64,000 nt of DNA from Acidimicrobiales bacterium (lineage in GTDB: Bacteria > Actinomycetota > Acidimicrobiia > Acidimicrobiales > Aldehydirespiratoraceae): NCBI GenBank assembly GCA_033344915.1, contig JAWPML010000001.1:2166369-2230368 (forward strand). Direction: 5' to 3'. Positions 50,050 through 60,026 of this stretch are shown here, in pieces. The first letter of the stretch is position 1. Each line of letters starts with the position of its first letter. The notes beneath the pieces were generated by a model. The model was not told the DNA's origin. It worked only from the letters and a program-made list of their open reading frames with translations, and did not search any database. The position numbers were made by a program, and so were the translations under genes.

Positions 50050-51597
50050 GTGGCAACAGATCTGGCGGAGCTGCAGTCGAAGCTGTGGGCGGTGGCGGAC
50101 GAGCTCCGAGCGAACTCGGGCCTCAAGGCATCGGAGTACTCGACACCAGTGCTCGGGCTCCTCTTTCTCCGCTACGCCGACGACCGCTTCGCTGCGGTCG
50201 CCGAGCAGGTCGGTGCCGGCTCCGGGCGTTACACGCCGGGCCCGGAGGCCTACATCGCCGAGGGTGCCCTCTACCTGCCCGACGAGGCACGCTTTGAGCG
50301 CCTCGTCGAGCTGACCGAGGCCGACGATCTCGGCAAGGCGCTCAATGACGCCATGAAGGCGATCGAGACCCACAACCCTTCACTCGAGGGGGTGCTCCCC
50401 CGCAACTACGGCGACCTTCCCCACAACGTTCTCGTCGAGCTCCTACGAACGCTGTGGCGCCTCCCCGAGTCGATCGAGGGCGATGGGTTCGGTCTCATCT
50501 ACGAGTACTTCCTCGGCCAATTCGCCATGTCCGAGGGACAGAAGGGCGGCGAGTTCTTCACCCCAACCTCGATCGTTCGCCTGATCGTCGAGGTCCTCGA
50601 ACCGAACCATGGCCGGATCTTCGACCCGGCCTGCGGGTCGGGCGGCATGTTCGTGCAGTCCGCCCACTTCGTCGAGCGTCACCAAGGCAAGCCGTCGGAC
50701 GAGCTTTCCGTGTTCGGTCAGGAGAAGACGGGCGAGACGGTCCGGCTGGCGAAGATGAACCTTGCCGTGCACGGTCTCGAGGGCAACATCCGGGAAGGCA
50801 ACACCTACTACGAGGACCTTCATGACTGCGTCGGCAAGTTCGACTTCGTCATGGCCAACCCTCCGTTCAACGTGAACAAGGTCGACAAGACCAAGCTCGA
50901 AGACGACCCTCGGTTCCCGTTCGGTCTCCCGTCGACCGACAATGCCAACTACCTGTGGATCCAGCAGTTCTACTCGGCACTCAACGACGAGGGCCGGGCC
51001 GGCTTCGTCATGGCCAACTCGGCCTCCGACGCCCGAGGGTCCGAGCTCGAGATCCGCAAGCAGCTGCTCGAGTCCCGAGCCGTCGACGTGATCGTCGCCG
51101 TCGGCACCAACATGTTCTACACCGTCACCCTCCCGGTGACGCTGTGGTTCCTCGACAAAGCCAAAGCGACCAAGGACCCAGAGTGGGCCGACAGCGTCCT
51201 CTTCATCGACGCACGGGAGATCTACAACACGATCGACCGTGCCCACCGGGACTGGACCAACGACCAGATCGAGTTCCTCTCCAACATCGTCCGCCTCTAC
51301 AAGCAGGAGGAGGTCGACGTCACCTCCGACGAGTCTCAGGCGATGCTCGACGAGCACTTCCCCGACGGCGAGTACGTCGACGTGCCTGGCCTCTGCAAGT
51401 TCGCCTCGATCGAAGAGATCGAAGAGCAAGGCTGGAGCCTCAACCCGGGCAGGTATGTCGGCGCACCCCGTGTGCATGTCACCCATGACTTCCTGGACGA
51501 GATGCACCGCCTCGAGGAGGAGTTCAACACGCTCTCCAAGTCGGCTGCTGCCCTGTCTGACTCGGTGTCGGCCACCGTTCGAGCGAGCCTTTCATGA
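50050..51597 (+). CDS. hsdM: Type I restriction-modification methylase subunit
   Basis: 515 residues from a GTG. An N-terminal helical HsdM domain (DLAELQSKLWAVADELR, YSTPVLGLLFLRYADDRF) precedes the gamma-class N6-adenine methylase core: motif I DPACGSGG at 192-199 and motif IV NPPF at 270-273. With HsdS it methylates the recognition site and with HsdR forms the restriction enzyme. Its stop overlaps the hsdS start (ATGA). Confidence 0.95.
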   Translation: MATDLAELQSKLWAVADELRANSGLKASEYSTPVLGLLFLRYADDRFAAVAEQVGAGSGRYTPGPEAYIAEGALYLPDEARFERLVELTEADDLGKALNDAMKAIETHNPSLEGVLPRNYGDLPHNVLVELLRTLWRLPESIEGDGFGLIYEYFLGQFAMSEGQKGGEFFTPTSIVRLIVEVLEPNHGRIFDPACGSGGMFVQSAHFVERHQGKPSDELSVFGQEKTGETVRLAKMNLAVHGLEGNIREGNTYYEDLHDCVGKFDFVMANPPFNVNKVDKTKLEDDPRFPFGLPSTDNANYLWIQQFYSALNDEGRAGFVMANSASDARGSELEIRKQLLESRAVDVIVAVGTNMFYTVTLPVTLWFLDKAKATKDPEWADSVLFIDAREIYNTIDRAHRDWTNDQIEFLSNIVRLYKQEEVDVTSDESQAMLDEHFPDGEYVDVPGLCKFASIEEIEEQGWSLNPGRYVGAPRVHVTHDFLDEMHRLEEEFNTLSKSAAALSDSVSATVRASLS

Positions 51598-52835
51598 CGA
51601 CCCTTTTAGAGGTCTGCGAACTGATCGTCGACTCGGAGCACAAGACGGCGCCAAAGTCCGAAGCGGGCTTTCCGCTAGTACGAACGACGGACATAGGTCG
51701 GGGCCGACTGGACCTGTCGAACGTTCAACGGGTCGACAAAGCGACCTACGACCAATGGACTCGCCGTGCCGTGCCGGTAGAAGGCGATCTGATCCTGGCG
51801 AGGGAGGCACCTGTCGGGAACGTCGCAGTGGTGACAGAGGGCATCAGGCCTGTGCTTGGCCAACGCACGGTGCTGATCCGCCCCGACGACAGCCAGGTCG
51901 ATTCGACGTATCTCTGCTACCGACTGCTCGGAGCCGATGTCCAGCACTGGATGAACGCCGTCGCAAACGGGGCAACGGTGCCGCACCTGAACATGTCCGA
52001 CATCAGAGAGCTTCCGCTGGGAGAGCTACCGGAGATGGAGCTGCAAGGACGGATCGGGACGGCGCTCGCCGACATCGACGATCTGATCGAGAACAACCGG
52101 CGGCGGATCGAGATCCTCGAGGAGATGGCCCGGCTCCTGTACCGGGAGTGGTTCGTGCACTACCGGTTCCCGGGGCATGAGGACGTGGAGCTGATCGATT
52201 CCGAGCTCGGCCCGATCCCCGAAGGGTGGAAGGTCACCTCTCTTCAGGAAGAGTCAAACCTCCTCAAGTCGAATGTGAAGCCCCAGGACTTTCCCGACGA
52301 AGACTTCGCCCACTTCTCCATCCCTGCTCTCGACGAGGCCCATCATCCAGCAATCGAGCCGGGGGCCGATATCAAGAGCGGCAAGTATCTCGTTCGACAG
52401 GAGAGCGTTCTCCTGTCGAAGCTGAACCCTCGGTTCCCTCGAGTCTGGCGAGTGACACCACCGACCTCAACGAGGTCCATTGCCTCGACCGAGTTCCTCG
52501 TCATCGAGGACAACGGCGGGTGGCCTCTACCGTTTCTGTACGGGGTCTGTTCCTCGGACTCTCTATCGGGTCGTCTGACGGCCATGGCTGGCGGTACGTC
52601 CACTAGCCACCAAAGGGTGAAGCCCGGCGATGTTGTCGCACTGCCTTTGGTGGGACCGTCCACGGAGGTAGTCGACCGGTACTCAACGATAGCCACGCCC
52701 ATGCTGGACTTGGCTGACAACCTCCGGGACCAGAACAAGACCCTGACTGCCGCCCGGGATCTACTACTTCCCCGTCTGGTCTCCGGCGAGCTCGACGTGT
52801 CGGAGATCGACTTGGAGCTGGAGGCGGTGGGCTGA
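51594..52835 (+). CDS. hsdS: Type I restriction-modification specificity subunit
   Basis: 413 residues with the two-lobed HsdS plan. Target-recognition domain 1 occupies about 1-145, followed by the central conserved helices (GRIGTALADIDDLIENNRRR ... LLYREWF) near 150-188. TRD 2 lies at about 200-365, followed by the C-terminal conserved helices (NLRDQNKTLTAARDLLLPRLVSGELDV). It sets the bipartite DNA target. The gene looks clearly less GC-rich than its neighbours, as is common in swapped specificity genes. Confidence 0.9.
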   Translation: MTTLLEVCELIVDSEHKTAPKSEAGFPLVRTTDIGRGRLDLSNVQRVDKATYDQWTRRAVPVEGDLILAREAPVGNVAVVTEGIRPVLGQRTVLIRPDDSQVDSTYLCYRLLGADVQHWMNAVANGATVPHLNMSDIRELPLGELPEMELQGRIGTALADIDDLIENNRRRIEILEEMARLLYREWFVHYRFPGHEDVELIDSELGPIPEGWKVTSLQEESNLLKSNVKPQDFPDEDFAHFSIPALDEAHHPAIEPGADIKSGKYLVRQESVLLSKLNPRFPRVWRVTPPTSTRSIASTEFLVIEDNGGWPLPFLYGVCSSDSLSGRLTAMAGGTSTSHQRVKPGDVVALPLVGPSTEVVDRYSTIATPMLDLADNLRDQNKTLTAARDLLLPRLVSGELDVSEIDLELEAVG

Positions 52836-52837
52836 AA

Positions 52838-55800
52838 ATGGTTGGCGGCGGGTTCGGAGAGGATGCGGCGGTCGAGCAGCCGGCACTGGCGGTGCTGGCG
52901 GACCTCGGGTGGGACACGGCATCGGGTGCACAGGAGACCTTTGGGTCCGGAGGGTCCTTGGGGCGTGACTTTCAGTCCGATGTCGTCCTTCGCCATCGGC
53001 TCAAGGACACGTTGAAGGTCCTGAACCCGGAGATCCCCGATGCCGGGCTCGACAAGGCGATCGAGGAGCTCGTCGAGTCCCGGTCGGCGATGGACCAGGT
53101 GCGGGCGAACCAGGCCGTCTACGGGTTGTTGCGTGACGGGTGCGGCGTCGAGGTCGAGCTCGACGACGGCACCCGAGAGACGAGACGGGTCCGGTTCATC
53201 GACTGGGACCGGTCGGCCAACAACGAGTACCTGGCGGTGTCGCAGCTGAGGGTCGCCGGCGATATGTACAACCGCCGCACCGACGTCGTGCTCTTCGTCA
53301 ACGGCATCCCGCTCGTGCTCATGGAGTTCAAGGCGCCGCACGTCAACGTGAAGGCGGCGTTCGACGACAACCTGCGGGACTACCGGGAAGCGATCCCGGA
53401 GCTGTTCGCCTACAACGGGTTCGTGCTGCTCTCCAACGGGGGCGACAGCAAGATCGGGTCGACCTTCGCTGGGTGGGGGCACTTCGCCGACTGGAAGAAG
53501 ATCAACAGCGAAGGCGAGGAAGGCGTCGTCTCGCTCGAGACCGCCCTACGAGGCACGTGTGAACCGGCACGGCTCCTCGACCTGATCGACAACTTCGTCG
53601 TCTACACCGAGCGCCCTGGCGGGCTCGTCAAGGCCGTGGCCAAGAACCATCAGTACCTGGGCGTGAACAACGCCCTCGATGCACTGGCCGACGTGAAAGA
53701 GTGTGGTGGGCGCCTGGGTGTGTTCTGGCACACCCAGGGGTCGGGCAAGTCGTTGTCGATGCTCTGGTTCACCCAGAAGGTGTTGCGCAAGCGGCCCGGC
53801 AACTGGACGTTCGTGCTCGTCACCGACCGCAAAGAGCTCGACGATCAGCTCTACGAGGAGTTCGCCGACTCGGGTGTGATCACCTCCGGCGTGCAGGTGC
53901 ACGCCGAGACATCGGCGCACCTGCGGGAGTTGCTGCGGGCCGATCACCGGTACGTCTTCACGCTGATCCACAAGTTCATCCCGGAGGAACGCAACGGCGA
54001 GATGCCGGTGCTGTCCGAGCGTGACGACATCGTGGTGATCACCGACGAGGCCCACCGGTCGCAGTACGACACGCTGGCGATGAACATGCGCAAGGCGCTG
54101 CCCAACGCATCGTTCCTCGGGTTCACCGGCACGCCGCTGATCGCCGGTGAGGAGCTCACCCGGCAGGTGTTCGGCGACTACGTGTCGGTCTACAACTTCC
54201 GGGACTCGATCGAGGACGGCGCCACCGTGCCGCTCTACTACGAGAACCGGATCCCCGAGCTGCAGCTCGTCAACGACGACTTCGACGAGGAACTCGAGGA
54301 GCTCCTCGAACGGGCCGAGCTCGACGACGGCCAAGAGAAGGCCGTCTCTCGCCAGTTCTCCCGCCAGTACCACCTCATCACCCGTTCCGAACGTCTCGAC
54401 GAGATCGCCGACGACGTCGTAGATCACTTCCTGAACCGGGGGTTCCGAGGCAAGGGCATGTACGTGGCGATCGACAAGGCGACGGCCGTGCGGATGCACG
54501 ACCGGGTGGCCGCTCGATGGGCCACCCGGCTCGCCGAACTCGAAGCTGAGATCGAGTCGGCCCCCGAACTCGAGCGTCCACCGCTCGAAGCGCTGGCGGA
54601 GTTCATGCGCAGCACCGACATGGCCGTCGTCGTGTCGCAGGGGCAGAACGAGCAGGCCGACATGGCCGAGCTCGGCCTCGACATCACGCCGCACCGTCAA
54701 AGGATGGTGAAGGAGGACCTCGACTCGGAGTTCAAGGACCCGGCCGACCCGTTCCGGCTCGTGTTCGTCTGCGCCATGTGGCTGACCGGGTTCGATGCGC
54801 CGTCGTGCTCGACCGTGTACCTCGACAAGCCGATGCGCAACCACACACTGATGCAGACGATCGCCCGAGCGAACCGGGTGTTCCCCGACAAGGAGAACGG
54901 GCTGATTGTCGACTACGTCGGGGTGTTCCGCAACCTCGAAGATGCACTCGCCATCTACGGCTCCGGCTCGGAGCAGGACGTGCTGGGCGAGTTGCCGGTC
55001 CGTCAGAAGGACGAGCTCATCGCTGAGCTCGAGACGGCGCTGTCGAACGTCGCCGACTTCCTCGACGACCACGATGTCGATCTCGATGACCTCGAACACT
55101 CACAAGGACTCGAGTTCGTCGCCCTGCAGTCCTCAGCCGCTGAAGCGTTGCTGATCGACGACGACACCCGCCGCCGGTACACAAGGCTGGCCACCGAGAC
55201 CCGCAATGCCTTCAAGGCGCTGCTCCCCGACCCGCACGCCCAGGCCCGCACCCGTCGGGTGGCAGTGATCCGCTCGCTGGCGAAGAAGCTCGCATCTGCG
55301 ACCGACCCGCCCGACATCAGCGACGTGATGGACTCGGTGTCGGAACTCCTCGACCGATCGGTCGGTGCGGAGGAGTACATCATCCGCACCGCCGGCGACG
55401 CCGACCCGATCTTCGATCTCGGGGCGATCGATTTCGAACAGCTCGCTCTTCGGTTCGCCGACAAGAAGCGCACGGCTGCGAACGCCGTGCGCAACCAGGT
55501 CGAGGAGCGGCTCGACAAGGCAGTGCGGGAGAATCCGACCCGCATGGAGCTCGCCGAGCGGTTCCGTCGACTGATCGACGAGTACAACGCCGGCACCCAC
55601 AACATCGAAGAGTTCCTACGTCGGCTCGAAGCGATCTCCAACGAGCTCTCGGCGGAGGAAACCCGCTCCGTTCGGGAGGACCTGTCCGAAGCGGAGCTCG
55701 CCATCTTCGACCTGTTGACGAAACCCGAGCCTGAGCTGACGGCCGCCGAACGAACGCAGGTGAAGCTCGCCGCCAAACACCTGCTCGAGGCGATCACGGA

Positions 55801-56635
55801 TCGCCTCGTGTTGGACTGGCGGCGACGGGCCCGTGGCAAGGCTGCCGTGCAGCATGTGATCGGCCACACGCTCAACCAGGAGCTTCCCGACGCCTATGGT
55901 CCCGAGCTGTTCGACCAGAAGGTGCAACTCGTGTTCGACCACGTGTACAGCAGCTTCTTCGACGACGGCTCGAGCGTCTACGACGTCGAGCCCGAAGCCA
56001 CCACGACGGCCGTGGCAGTGATGCCAGACGCTCCAATCGATTCGACCGAGGGCGTCGTCGAGCGAGTCCGGGAGGATCCAGACTTTGCCGCTCGGCTCCT
56101 CGAGGAGCTCCTGGGCGCAGCGGCAGTGTGGGCAATCTCGACCGTCGACCTACTTGCCGGTGGCCCTGATGAGAACCGGTTGGTCGAGTACAAGCAGACA
56201 GCCCGCTGGAACGTGCGGGAGCAGAAGAAGGACAAGACCATGGAGGACGTCGTCGTGAAGACAGTGGCCGGGTTCCTCAACGGCGAGGGCGGGACGCTGC
56301 TGATCGGCGTCGACGATGATGGCCGGGCCGTCGGTCTCGACTCCGACTACGCCCTTGTGAAGCCGCAGAGCCGGGACGGCTACGTCAATTGGCTCGACAC
56401 CATGCTCGAAAACGCCCTCGGCCACGCCGGGGCTCATCGGGTCCAGATCCGACTCGAACTCGTCGGCGGCTACGACGTGTGCCGTATCAACGTGCCCGCT
56501 TCGTCTCGACCGATCTGGGCCAAGAGGGGTGACGAGGAGGTGTTGTTCGAGCGCCGCAACAACTCCACCCGAGCCGTCCCGAAGGAAGAGGAGGGCGACT
56601 TCATCGCCGAGCGCTTCGGACGAGAGCATGTCTAG
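52838..56635 (+). CDS. hsdR: Type I restriction subunit fused to an AlbA_2/Schlafen-like domain
   Basis: 1265 residues, longer than a typical HsdR (about 1000-1100). An N-terminal PD-(D/E)XK nuclease (D149, E163-F-K165) is followed by the SF2 translocase: Walker A HTQGSGKS at 298-305, DEAH at 403-406, GFTGTPL and a motif VI-like [11 protein letters not shown] helical DUF3387-type region comes next. From about residue 1105 is an added domain of about 150 residues: E1112-NRLV-E1117-[20 protein letters not shown] (D1159-1161) and a C-terminal ERRNNST segment. This matches the AlbA_2/Schlafen family, whose members include tRNA/RNA nucleases. The role of the extra domain is inferred. ATG 3 nt after hsdS. 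Confidence 0.88.
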   Translation: MVGGGFGEDAAVEQPALAVLADLGWDTASGAQETFGSGGSLGRDFQSDVVLRHRLKDTLKVLNPEIPDAGLDKAIEELVESRSAMDQVRANQAVYGLLRDGCGVEVELDDGTRETRRVRFIDWDRSANNEYLAVSQLRVAGDMYNRRTDVVLFVNGIPLVLMEFKAPHVNVKAAFDDNLRDYREAIPELFAYNGFVLLSNGGDSKIGSTFAGWGHFADWKKINSEGEEGVVSLETALRGTCEPARLLDLIDNFVVYTERPGGLVKAVAKNHQYLGVNNALDALADVKECGGRLGVFWHTQGSGKSLSMLWFTQKVLRKRPGNWTFVLVTDRKELDDQLYEEFADSGVITSGVQVHAETSAHLRELLRADHRYVFTLIHKFIPEERNGEMPVLSERDDIVVITDEAHRSQYDTLAMNMRKALPNASFLGFTGTPLIAGEELTRQVFGDYVSVYNFRDSIEDGATVPLYYENRIPELQLVNDDFDEELEELLERAELDDGQEKAVSRQFSRQYHLITRSERLDEIADDVVDHFLNRGFRGKGMYVAIDKATAVRMHDRVAARWATRLAELEAEIESAPELERPPLEALAEFMRSTDMAVVVSQGQNEQADMAELGLDITPHRQRMVKEDLDSEFKDPADPFRLVFVCAMWLTGFDAPSCSTVYLDKPMRNHTLMQTIARANRVFPDKENGLIVDYVGVFRNLEDALAIYGSGSEQDVLGELPVRQKDELIAELETALSNVADFLDDHDVDLDDLEHSQGLEFVALQSSAAEALLIDDDTRRRYTRLATETRNAFKALLPDPHAQARTRRVAVIRSLAKKLASATDPPDISDVMDSVSELLDRSVGAEEYIIRTAGDADPIFDLGAIDFEQLALRFADKKRTAANAVRNQVEERLDKAVRENPTRMELAERFRRLIDEYNAGTHNIEEFLRRLEAISNELSAEETRSVREDLSEAELAIFDLLTKPEPELTAAERTQVKLAAKHLLEAITDRLVLDWRRRARGKAAVQHVIGHTLNQELPDAYGPELFDQKVQLVFDHVYSSFFDDGSSVYDVEPEATTTAVAVMPDAPIDSTEGVVERVREDPDFAARLLEELLGAAAVWAISTVDLLAGGPDENRLVEYKQTARWNVREQKKDKTMEDVVVKTVAGFLNGEGGTLLIGVDDDGRAVGLDSDYALVKPQSRDGYVNWLDTMLENALGHAGAHRVQIRLELVGGYDVCRINVPASSRPIWAKRGDEEVLFERRNNSTRAVPKEEEGDFIAERFGREHV
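56171..56620 (+). other. C-terminal AlbA_2/Schlafen-like domain of HsdR
   Basis: Residues about 1112-1261 of HsdR. The acidic pair E1112/E1117 is spaced five apart, and Asp residues lie about 42 later in GVDDDG. As I recall, this mirrors the spacing of the catalytic Glu/Glu/Asp in Schlafen tRNA nucleases. The following [11 protein letters not shown] stretch matches the end of the AlbA_2 family. Domain identity is by pattern, not by search. Confidence 0.75.
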
Positions 56636-56709
56636 GGCTCGACGATGCGCTGTCTTGGAGGGCCCAGTAGAGCCTGAGCGACGGCTGATCGACCGCCGGC
56701 CGACGCGGC

Positions 56710-57645
56710 TCAGTCGTCGTCGCGGATGACGAACAGCCCCAGTCCGAAGAAGGCGGACGTGTCGAGTTCGGCGTTGACGATGTTGTCGAACTCGACGACA
56801 CCCCACTCGCCGCCGTACAGCGGCATCTCGTGGACATCGTCGCCCAGCACCACGATCTCCACATAGGCGAGCGTCTCGCCGGGAGCCCACGTGATCGATC
56901 CGGACGCGAGTTCGTAGTCGCGACCGGGAGCGGCGTGGCCGAGCCCGACGTCGCTCTTCGCGACCCAGTCGGCCGAGACCTCCCGGTCCGCGGGCACGGT
57001 CAACAGCACCGGCAGACGCCACATGCGCTGGCCGGTCGATCCCTCGGTGCGCACGAGCACACCGTGGGGACGGATCATGGTCGGCTCGGCGGTGCGGAAC
57101 CGGATGATCCCCTGGCCATCGCCCGCACAGTCACCCTCCACCACGGTGGAGCCGAGACTCGCGATGCCACCGCCGTTGACACCCCCGCCGCGCGCCACGA
57201 CGGCCCGATCGTCCCACTGATCGCCGCCGACCCGCAGGTCCGTCGCTCCTCCGCCGCCGCTGCCCCCCGCGTCGGCATCCTGACCGCCGTTCCACCCACC
57301 GGTCGCGTCCACGCCGGCGCCACCGACACGCAGCGTGACCACCCGACCGGGAGTGACCTCCACGCTGCTTTCGACGCGATCGCCGAACCCGTCGGCTCCC
57401 GCACTGCCTGCCGCCGCGCCACACAGGCTGACCTGCAGGGACGTGACATCGGCGGGCACGGCGACGTACTGGTTCGCGCCGGTGAAACCGAAGCGGAGTT
57501 CCACGTCGACGAGCGGCGCCTCGACGGCAACGCCCGCGACCGCGCCGAGCGCGGGCGCCTCGGGACCGAGATCGATGAACTGACCCGACGTGCCGCCCGC
57601 GAGGGCGAGAAGACCGAGCACCAGTATCGCCGTTTTTCGCATCAC
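56710..57645 (-). CDS. Secreted Gly-rich protein with Calx-beta-like domain
   Basis: 311 residues. The signal peptide MMRKTAILVLGLLALAGGTSG precedes a lectin-like or jelly-roll part with Gly-rich repeats (VGGAGVDATGGWNGGQDADAGGSGGGG). A C-terminal Calx-beta-type Ca-binding module (HAAPGRDYELASGSITWAPGETLAYVEIVVLGDD) follows. Extracellular adhesion or matrix binding fits the parts; no family is certain. 173 nt upstream is the second DEAD-box helicase, divergent. Confidence 0.7.
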   Translation of the reverse strand: MMRKTAILVLGLLALAGGTSGQFIDLGPEAPALGAVAGVAVEAPLVDVELRFGFTGANQYVAVPADVTSLQVSLCGAAAGSAGADGFGDRVESSVEVTPGRVVTLRVGGAGVDATGGWNGGQDADAGGSGGGGATDLRVGGDQWDDRAVVARGGGVNGGGIASLGSTVVEGDCAGDGQGIIRFRTAEPTMIRPHGVLVRTEGSTGQRMWRLPVLLTVPADREVSADWVAKSDVGLGHAAPGRDYELASGSITWAPGETLAYVEIVVLGDDVHEMPLYGGEWGVVEFDNIVNAELDTSAFFGLGLFVIRDDD

Positions 57646-57818
57646 TCCTCGCAGTTCCGAAGCGGTGTTCTACCACCGGTCGTGGCCGATCGCACGCTGA
57701 GCGTCGGCCCGAACACGTGTCTCGCGAGGGCGTCCGCCCCGCGGCGATAGCCTGGTAAGGCACCGGACATGTCGTACGGCCGTCGCCGACGACGATCCCG
57801 CTGCGGAATCGTCTTTCC
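57646..57818. other. 173-nt divergent region between the secreted protein and helicase genes
   Basis: No open frame of note and no clear hairpin terminator. The helicase ATG (57819) has no strong SD (GTCTTTCC precedes it). Leaders of this sort before DEAD-box genes are sometimes cold-responsive, but nothing specific is recognised here. Confidence 0.4.
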
Positions 57819-59222
57819 ATGTCTCCCACATTCGCCGACATCGGCGTGCCCGAACCGATTGTCGCGGTCCTCGACCGCCAGCGCATCCGCGAGCCCTTCC
57901 CCGTCCAGGCCGCGACCATCCCCGACCTCCTCGACGGCCACGACGTCGTCGGCCGCGCCCCCACCGGCTCCGGCAAGACCCTCGCGTTCGGCATCCCGCT
58001 CATCACCGCCGTCGAGCGGGCCGAGAGCCGTCGCCCCGGCGCCCTCGTGCTCGCCCCCACCCGCGAGCTCGCCGAGCAGATCAAGTCCGACCTGTCGCTG
58101 CTCGCCGAGGCGATGGACCGCCGGATCCTCGCCGTCTACGGCGGCGTCGGGCTCGAGCCGCAGATCAAGAAGCTCCAGCGCGGCGTCGACATCCTCGTCG
58201 CCACCCCCGGACGGCTGGAGGACCTGATCGCCCGTCGTGCCGTCGATCTCGGCGCCGCGAACATCGTCGTCGTCGACGAGGCCGACCGTATGGCGGACAT
58301 GGGCTTCATGCCCGTCGTGAAGCGGATCCTCGACCAGACCGCCCGGCCCCGCCAGACCGTGCTCTACTCCGCCACCCTGGACGGCGACGTCGGCAAGCTC
58401 ATCGAGCGCTATCAGCGCGACCCGCGCCGCCACGAGGTCGGCCCGGCCGCGCCGGACCTCAAGGCCATGGAGCACCACTTCTGGGAGCTGCCCCGCACCG
58501 ATCGTGTCCCGCTGTGCGCATCCGTGATCGCGACGTTCGGCCCGACCATCGTGTTCACCCGCACCCGTCACGGCGCGGACCGGCTCGCGAAGCAGCTCGG
58601 CCGCCTCGGCGTGAAGGCCGCGGCGATCCACGGCAACCGCTCCCAGGCCCAACGCAGCCGGGCGCTCAACGACTTCTCGAACGGCAAGGCCCACGCCCTC
58701 GTCGCGACCGACGTGGCCGCCCGTGGCATCCACGTCGACGGCGTCGAGTGCGTCGTCCACTTCGACCCCGTGGACGAGGATTCGGCCTACGTGCACCGCA
58801 GCGGACGCACCGCACGGGCCGGGGCCACGGGTCGCGTCGTCTCGTTCGTCGACCCCGGCCAGGTGCGGCTCGTCAAGGCGATGAAGCGCCGCCTGGAACT
58901 GCCCCACGACATCACGCCTCCGCCGGCGGTGGAGGGTGGCGAGCTGCCCGAACTCCCGCCCGACGACGACGACCGCAACGACCGCCGCGACGATCGCAAC
59001 CCGCGACCGAACCGCCAGCAGTCGCGCCGTTCCAGCAAGCCGCGCACGCGCTCCGGCGGTGGTTCCGGACGCCGACCCGCCAAGAAGGCCGCGAAGAAGC
59101 ACCGCGGCAAGGGCGGTCCCAAGGGCAAGGGCGGCGGGCCGAAGGGCAAGGGCGGTCCCAACCGCGGTCCCAAGGGCAAGCGGGGCGGGCCCAAGGGCAA
59201 GCGGGGACCGGCGTCGCGCTGA
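57819..59222 (+). CDS. DEAD-box RNA helicase with basic Lys/Gly-rich tail
   Basis: 467 residues. Q-motif FPVQAATIP, Walker A APTGSGKT at 47-54, PTRELA, DEAD then RMADMGF, SAT, and HRSGRTARAG are all present. The last 100 residues are basic and repetitive (KGKGGGPKGKGG, RGPKGKRGG), an RNA-binding tail of the kind found in DeaD/CshA-like helicases. It acts on structured RNA in ribosome assembly or decay. It is a paralogue of the tail-less helicase at 14492. Confidence 0.93.
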   Translation: MSPTFADIGVPEPIVAVLDRQRIREPFPVQAATIPDLLDGHDVVGRAPTGSGKTLAFGIPLITAVERAESRRPGALVLAPTRELAEQIKSDLSLLAEAMDRRILAVYGGVGLEPQIKKLQRGVDILVATPGRLEDLIARRAVDLGAANIVVVDEADRMADMGFMPVVKRILDQTARPRQTVLYSATLDGDVGKLIERYQRDPRRHEVGPAAPDLKAMEHHFWELPRTDRVPLCASVIATFGPTIVFTRTRHGADRLAKQLGRLGVKAAAIHGNRSQAQRSRALNDFSNGKAHALVATDVAARGIHVDGVECVVHFDPVDEDSAYVHRSGRTARAGATGRVVSFVDPGQVRLVKAMKRRLELPHDITPPPAVEGGELPELPPDDDDRNDRRDDRNPRPNRQQSRRSSKPRTRSGGGSGRRPAKKAAKKHRGKGGPKGKGGGPKGKGGPNRGPKGKRGGPKGKRGPASR

Positions 59223-59228
59223 GTCCGT

Positions 59229-60017
59229 TCAGTCGGCGAGCAGGAAGTCGCGGATGGTCGTCATGGCCCGCGGGTCCTGCATCATGAAGATGTGCCCGCC
59301 GTCGAAGATCTCGAGCCGGGCGTGCGGGATCGCCGCCGCGATGCGTTCCGAGTTGCTCACCGGTGCGATCCCGTCGTAGCGGCCGGCGCACACCAGCGTG
59401 GGTGACGTGATCGACGCCAGGCCGGCGCTCGCATCGTGGCACCGCCGCGCCTCCAGCTGAGCGGCGAACCCTTCGGCCGCCTCGGCGGGCAGTGGGGACC
59501 GCTGCCGGTCCCGGAACATCGTGGTGAATCCCTCGAGCCCCGGGAGCTCGCCCCCGGGTTCGTAGCGGGTGTCCATGATCGGCATCCAGGCGTCCGCCCG
59601 CGCCTCGCCGTCGAGCGACTGGAGCTCGTGCAGCGGATAGGAGGGGGCATCGCCGCCGGGCGAGGTGCAGTTGAGGACGAGACGCTCGACGAGCTGCGGA
59701 TGGCGGATCGCGAGGTGCTGGGCGACCATCCCGCCGAACGACGTGCCCATCACGTGACAGCGCTCCCAGCCGACCGCCGCGCAGAGCGCGGCGGCGTCGT
59801 CGGCGAAGTCGGCCATCGTCGGTTGCCGGTCGCCGCGGCTGGTGCGGCCGAGCCCTCGCTGGTCGTAGTGGAGCCCGCGGAAGTCACGGTTGAGCGGCGA
59901 GCGGTCGGGCATCGTCGCGCGCAGGTCCCCACCGGAGCCCGAGATGTGCAGCAGCGGCGGTCCCTCACCGTGGAACTCGTGGTACACACGCAGGTCGCCG
60001 ACGTCGATGAAGGACAT
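59229..60017 (-). CDS. Alpha/beta-hydrolase
   Basis: 262 residues. The oxyanion hole HISGSGG near 24-30, the nucleophile S93 in GTSFGG, an Asp in AGRYDGIAP and a His in GGHIFMM form the triad. The fold resembles haloalkane dehalogenase- or 3-oxoadipate-enol-lactonase-type hydrolases; substrate unknown. It ends 7 nt from the convergent helicase gene and follows thpR by 9 nt. Confidence 0.83.
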   Translation of the reverse strand: MSFIDVGDLRVYHEFHGEGPPLLHISGSGGDLRATMPDRSPLNRDFRGLHYDQRGLGRTSRGDRQPTMADFADDAAALCAAVGWERCHVMGTSFGGMVAQHLAIRHPQLVERLVLNCTSPGGDAPSYPLHELQSLDGEARADAWMPIMDTRYEPGGELPGLEGFTTMFRDRQRSPLPAEAAEGFAAQLEARRCHDASAGLASITSPTLVCAGRYDGIAPVSNSERIAAAIPHARLEIFDGGHIFMMQDPRAMTTIRDFLLAD

Positions 60018-60026
60018 CGCGGGACC

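Noticed and set aside
57646-57818. Second SAM-type or other riboswitch before the helicase
   Set aside because: No conserved core or long complementarity was found.
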